A DNA stretch of 64,000 bases, from assembly GCF_001425745.1 (NCBI RefSeq), contig NZ_LMDF01000001.1:291154-355153 (forward strand), in the 5' to 3' direction. Origin of the DNA: Caulobacter sp. Root343 (GTDB lineage Bacteria; Pseudomonadota; Alphaproteobacteria; Caulobacterales; Caulobacteraceae). The position numbers and the translations under genes were made by a program. The notes beneath the pieces are model-generated. The model was given only the letters and a program-made list of their open reading frames with translations. It searched no databases and was not told where the DNA came from. Of this stretch, positions 61,748 to 64,000 are shown one piece after another (within the stretch, counting starts at the first letter, position 1; each line of letters starts with the position of its first letter).

Positions 61748-64000
61748 ATGAAACGCGTTCTCGTCGCCGGCCTGGCGTTGGCCTGTCTGGCTGCTCCGGC
61801 ATTGGCTGGATCCATCGACCGCCATGCGCTGGTCAGCCGCCACGATGTGAAGCTCACCAAAGTCGACCCGTCCGCGCCCTTGATGGTCGGCAATGGTCAG
61901 ATCGGCTTCACCGCCGACATCACCGGCCTACAGACCTTCCCGGAGGCCTATTCCAACATCGCGCCGCTGCTGACCGAGGCCCAATGGGCCTGGCACGCCT
62001 TTCCGAACCCGAACAACTACACCTATGCCGATGGCACGACGTCGATCGACGTGCGCGGAACCAAGCAGCCCTACGCCTATATGAAGGACTGGAACGAGGC
62101 CGAGGCCCGTCCGGCCCTGGCCTATCTGCGCGAGAACCCGCACCGCTTCTCGCTGGGCCGGGTGGCCTTAGATCTGCGCGACAAGGCTGGCAAGGCCGCC
62201 AAGTTCGAGGACCTGACCCGGACCGAGCAGACCCTGGACCTGTGGAGCGGCGTGCTGACCAGCCGCTTCAGCTATGACGGCGAGGCCGTGACCGTCCGCA
62301 CGCGGGTCCATCCGACCCTGGACATGATCGTGGTCGACGTGGACTCGGCCCTGGTCGCGCAGGGACGACTGAAGCTGTCGGTGAAGTTCCCGGGCGTCTC
62401 CAGGACCCTGAACCCGGATCCGTCCGACTGGACCCATCCGGAGCTGCACACGACCAAGGTGACGGGGGAGGGCGCCTCGCGCCTCGATGTCACACGCCAG
62501 CTGGACAAGACCCGCTATTTCGCCGCCCTGCAGGCCGACCGCGCGGCGGAGTTCACGGCCGCCGGACCGCACGCCTTCACGGTCGCACCCAAGGCCAAGA
62601 GCCGGACGCTGGGCTTGGAGGTCGCCTTCTCGCGCCAAGCCGTGCCGAAACTGCCCACCGTGACGGCGGCCGACCTGGCCGCGCGGGCGCACTGGAAAAA
62701 CTACTGGACGCGGGGCGCGGCGGTCGACTTCTCGGGCAGCACCGACCCGCGGGCCGCGGAGCTGGAGCGCCGCGTGGTGCTGTCGCAGTACCTGATGGCC
62801 CTGAATGGCGCTGGCGAGGTCCCACCGCAGGAGGAGGGACTGTTCTCCAACAGCTGGAACGGCAAGTTCCACCTCGAAATGCACGCCTGGCACGCGGGAC
62901 ACTTCGCGCTCTGGAACCGGCCCGAGCTCTTGGAACGGAGCCTGCCCTGGTATCTGGGGCATCTGAAGGACGCCCAGGCGCGCGCCGCCAGCCATGGTCT
63001 GAAGGGCGCGTGGTGGCCGAAGATGACCGGCCCGGACGGCGTCGACAGCCCCAGCAAGGTTTCGCCGTTCATCATGTGGCAGCAGCCGCACCCGATCTGG
63101 ATGTCGGAGCTGGTCTGGCGCGACCGGCCGACCCCGGCGACCTTGGCGAAGTACGGCGCGCTGGTTTCAGAGACGGCGGATCTGCTGGCCTCCTTCCCGC
63201 ACAAGGACGCGGCCGGACGCTACGTCCTGGGTCCGCCGATCATCCCGGTGCAGGAGAACTACGATCCCCTGACCACCTCGAACCCGACGTTCGAGCTGGA
63301 ATATTATCGCTGGGGCCTGGAGACGGCGCAGCGGTGGCGCGAACGCCAGGGCTTGAAGCGCAAGCCGGAGTGGGACGCGGTCATCAAGGGACTGCCCGCG
63401 CCGGCCACGAAGGACGGCCTGTACCTGCCGACCGAGACGGCGCCCGACTTCTGGGACGTGGCCAAGAGCAAGGCCTGTTCGCGCCACGCCATCGACCCGA
63501 AGTGCATGAACCGGGACCACCCCTCGTTCCTGATGGCCTATGGCCTGATCGCGGGGAGGAGCATCGATCGCGAGACCATGCGGCGCACGCTGCGGGCGGT
63601 CGAGAGCGACTGGGACCTGCGCCAGACCTGGGGCTGGGACTATCCGATGGTGGCCATGACCGCCGCCCGCCTGGGCGAACCGGACAAGGCCGTCGATTGG
63701 CTGTTCTACGAAGCCAAGAACAACAAGTTCGGCGTCTCGGGCATGACGCCGCGCGTGCACCTAGACGAACACGCCGAGGCCTTCGTGCCGAAGACCGTGG
63801 TGTCGGGCGGCCAGATCGTGCCGGCCGGCGAGCCGGTGGGGCCGGACGGCCAGGGCTATCGTCGCGCCGCCGAGACCTACTTCCCGTCGAACGGGTCGCT
63901 GCTGGCGGCCGTGGCGATGATGGCCGGCGGCTGGGACGGCTCGAAGGGGCCGGCGCCCGGCTTCCCGAAGGACGGCAAGTGGACGGTCCGCGCCGAGGGG
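61748..64000 (+). CDS. Secreted six-hairpin-type glycoside hydrolase (3' end beyond window)
   Basis: At least 751 residues, running off the right edge. A signal peptide (to about LAGS, residue 22) precedes a beta-rich N-terminal domain (about 30-300) and a helical (alpha/alpha)6-barrel catalytic region. The barrel has LFSNSWNGKFHLEMHAWHAGHFALWNRP, GAWWPKMTGP and NPTFELEYYRWGLETAQRW in pieces. This architecture belongs to the GH65/GH95-like six-hairpin glycosidases; I cannot fix the subfamily or sugar. ATG 61748 follows GGGGAG. Position opposite a TonB receptor suggests joint use of a glycoside. Confidence 0.8.
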   Translation, partial: MKRVLVAGLALACLAAPALAGSIDRHALVSRHDVKLTKVDPSAPLMVGNGQIGFTADITGLQTFPEAYSNIAPLLTEAQWAWHAFPNPNNYTYADGTTSIDVRGTKQPYAYMKDWNEAEARPALAYLRENPHRFSLGRVALDLRDKAGKAAKFEDLTRTEQTLDLWSGVLTSRFSYDGEAVTVRTRVHPTLDMIVVDVDSALVAQGRLKLSVKFPGVSRTLNPDPSDWTHPELHTTKVTGEGASRLDVTRQLDKTRYFAALQADRAAEFTAAGPHAFTVAPKAKSRTLGLEVAFSRQAVPKLPTVTAADLAARAHWKNYWTRGAAVDFSGSTDPRAAELERRVVLSQYLMALNGAGEVPPQEEGLFSNSWNGKFHLEMHAWHAGHFALWNRPELLERSLPWYLGHLKDAQARAASHGLKGAWWPKMTGPDGVDSPSKVSPFIMWQQPHPIWMSELVWRDRPTPATLAKYGALVSETADLLASFPHKDAAGRYVLGPPIIPVQENYDPLTTSNPTFELEYYRWGLETAQRWRERQGLKRKPEWDAVIKGLPAPATKDGLYLPTETAPDFWDVAKSKACSRHAIDPKCMNRDHPSFLMAYGLIAGRSIDRETMRRTLRAVESDWDLRQTWGWDYPMVAMTAARLGEPDKAVDWLFYEAKNNKFGVSGMTPRVHLDEHAEAFVPKTVVSGGQIVPAGEPVGPDGQGYRRAAETYFPSNGSLLAAVAMMAGGWDGSKGPAPGFPKDGKWTVRAEG

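Overview
The window is high-G+C, densely coded DNA with many ATGA/TGATG stop-start overlaps. It looks like an alphaproteobacterium of the Caulobacter group. Signs of this are a perfect TTAA-N7-TTAA CtrA-type site, an Agrobacterium-style type VI secretion system (T6SS) with no tssJ, NodT-type efflux genes and a TonB receptor. The genus is an inference. I saw no rRNA, tRNA, CRISPR array, insertion sequence or prophage.

Region 1 (1-5231, minus strand) is the 5' part of a VirB-type type IV secretion operon, virB1-virB2-virB3-virB4-virB6. virB6 runs off the left edge. virB5 is absent from its usual place between virB4 and virB6. A CtrA box lies upstream of virB1. Two tandem paralogous small genes follow, and then a plus-strand hybrid histidine kinase with three PAS domains (5352-7724).

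Region 2 (7754-14181) is a complete tripartite RND efflux system: permease, lipoprotein adaptor, TetR repressor and outer-membrane factor. Two near-identical 27-bp operator candidates lie before the adaptor-permease operon and before the divergent outer-membrane factor gene.

Region 3 (14202-17638) is an ECF sigma/anti-sigma pair next to a secreted subtilisin-like protease and a secreted Gly/Ser/Ala-rich protein. A shared upstream motif suggests one regulon.

Region 4 (17735-49113) is a T6SS locus. One minus-strand operon runs tssA-tssB-tssC-hcp-tagJ-tssE-tssF-tssG-clpV-ppkA. A divergent plus-strand operon is vgrG-(unknown)-fha. A second minus-strand operon is tssK-tssL-tssM-tagF-pppA. Kinase, FHA protein, phosphatase and TagF make a complete threonine-phosphorylation switch. 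The kinase linker and the TssL N-terminus share an (R/K)TV(F/V)-type threonine motif. Beside the apparatus genes lie a membrane-anchored M23 peptidase, a small Tle1-like lipase, an unrecognised protein, two SUKH and one SUFU immunity-type genes, a PAAR effector ending in a GH-E nuclease domain, and its Eag chaperone. G+C falls sharply at the toxin tip and immunity genes, which points to recent module exchange.

Region 5 (49181-59059) looks like a peptide or amide uptake and hydrolysis island. It holds an amidase, a divergent P1-family (DmpA/NylC-like) hydrolase, and an operon of a TPR protein, a fused substrate-binding-protein/permease, a second permease and a fused double ATPase. An alpha/beta hydrolase follows.

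Region 6 (59142-64000) is a TonB-dependent receptor divergent from a secreted six-hairpin-type glycosidase cut by the right edge. A 419-bp, partly A+T-rich gap between them carries a possible leader hairpin.
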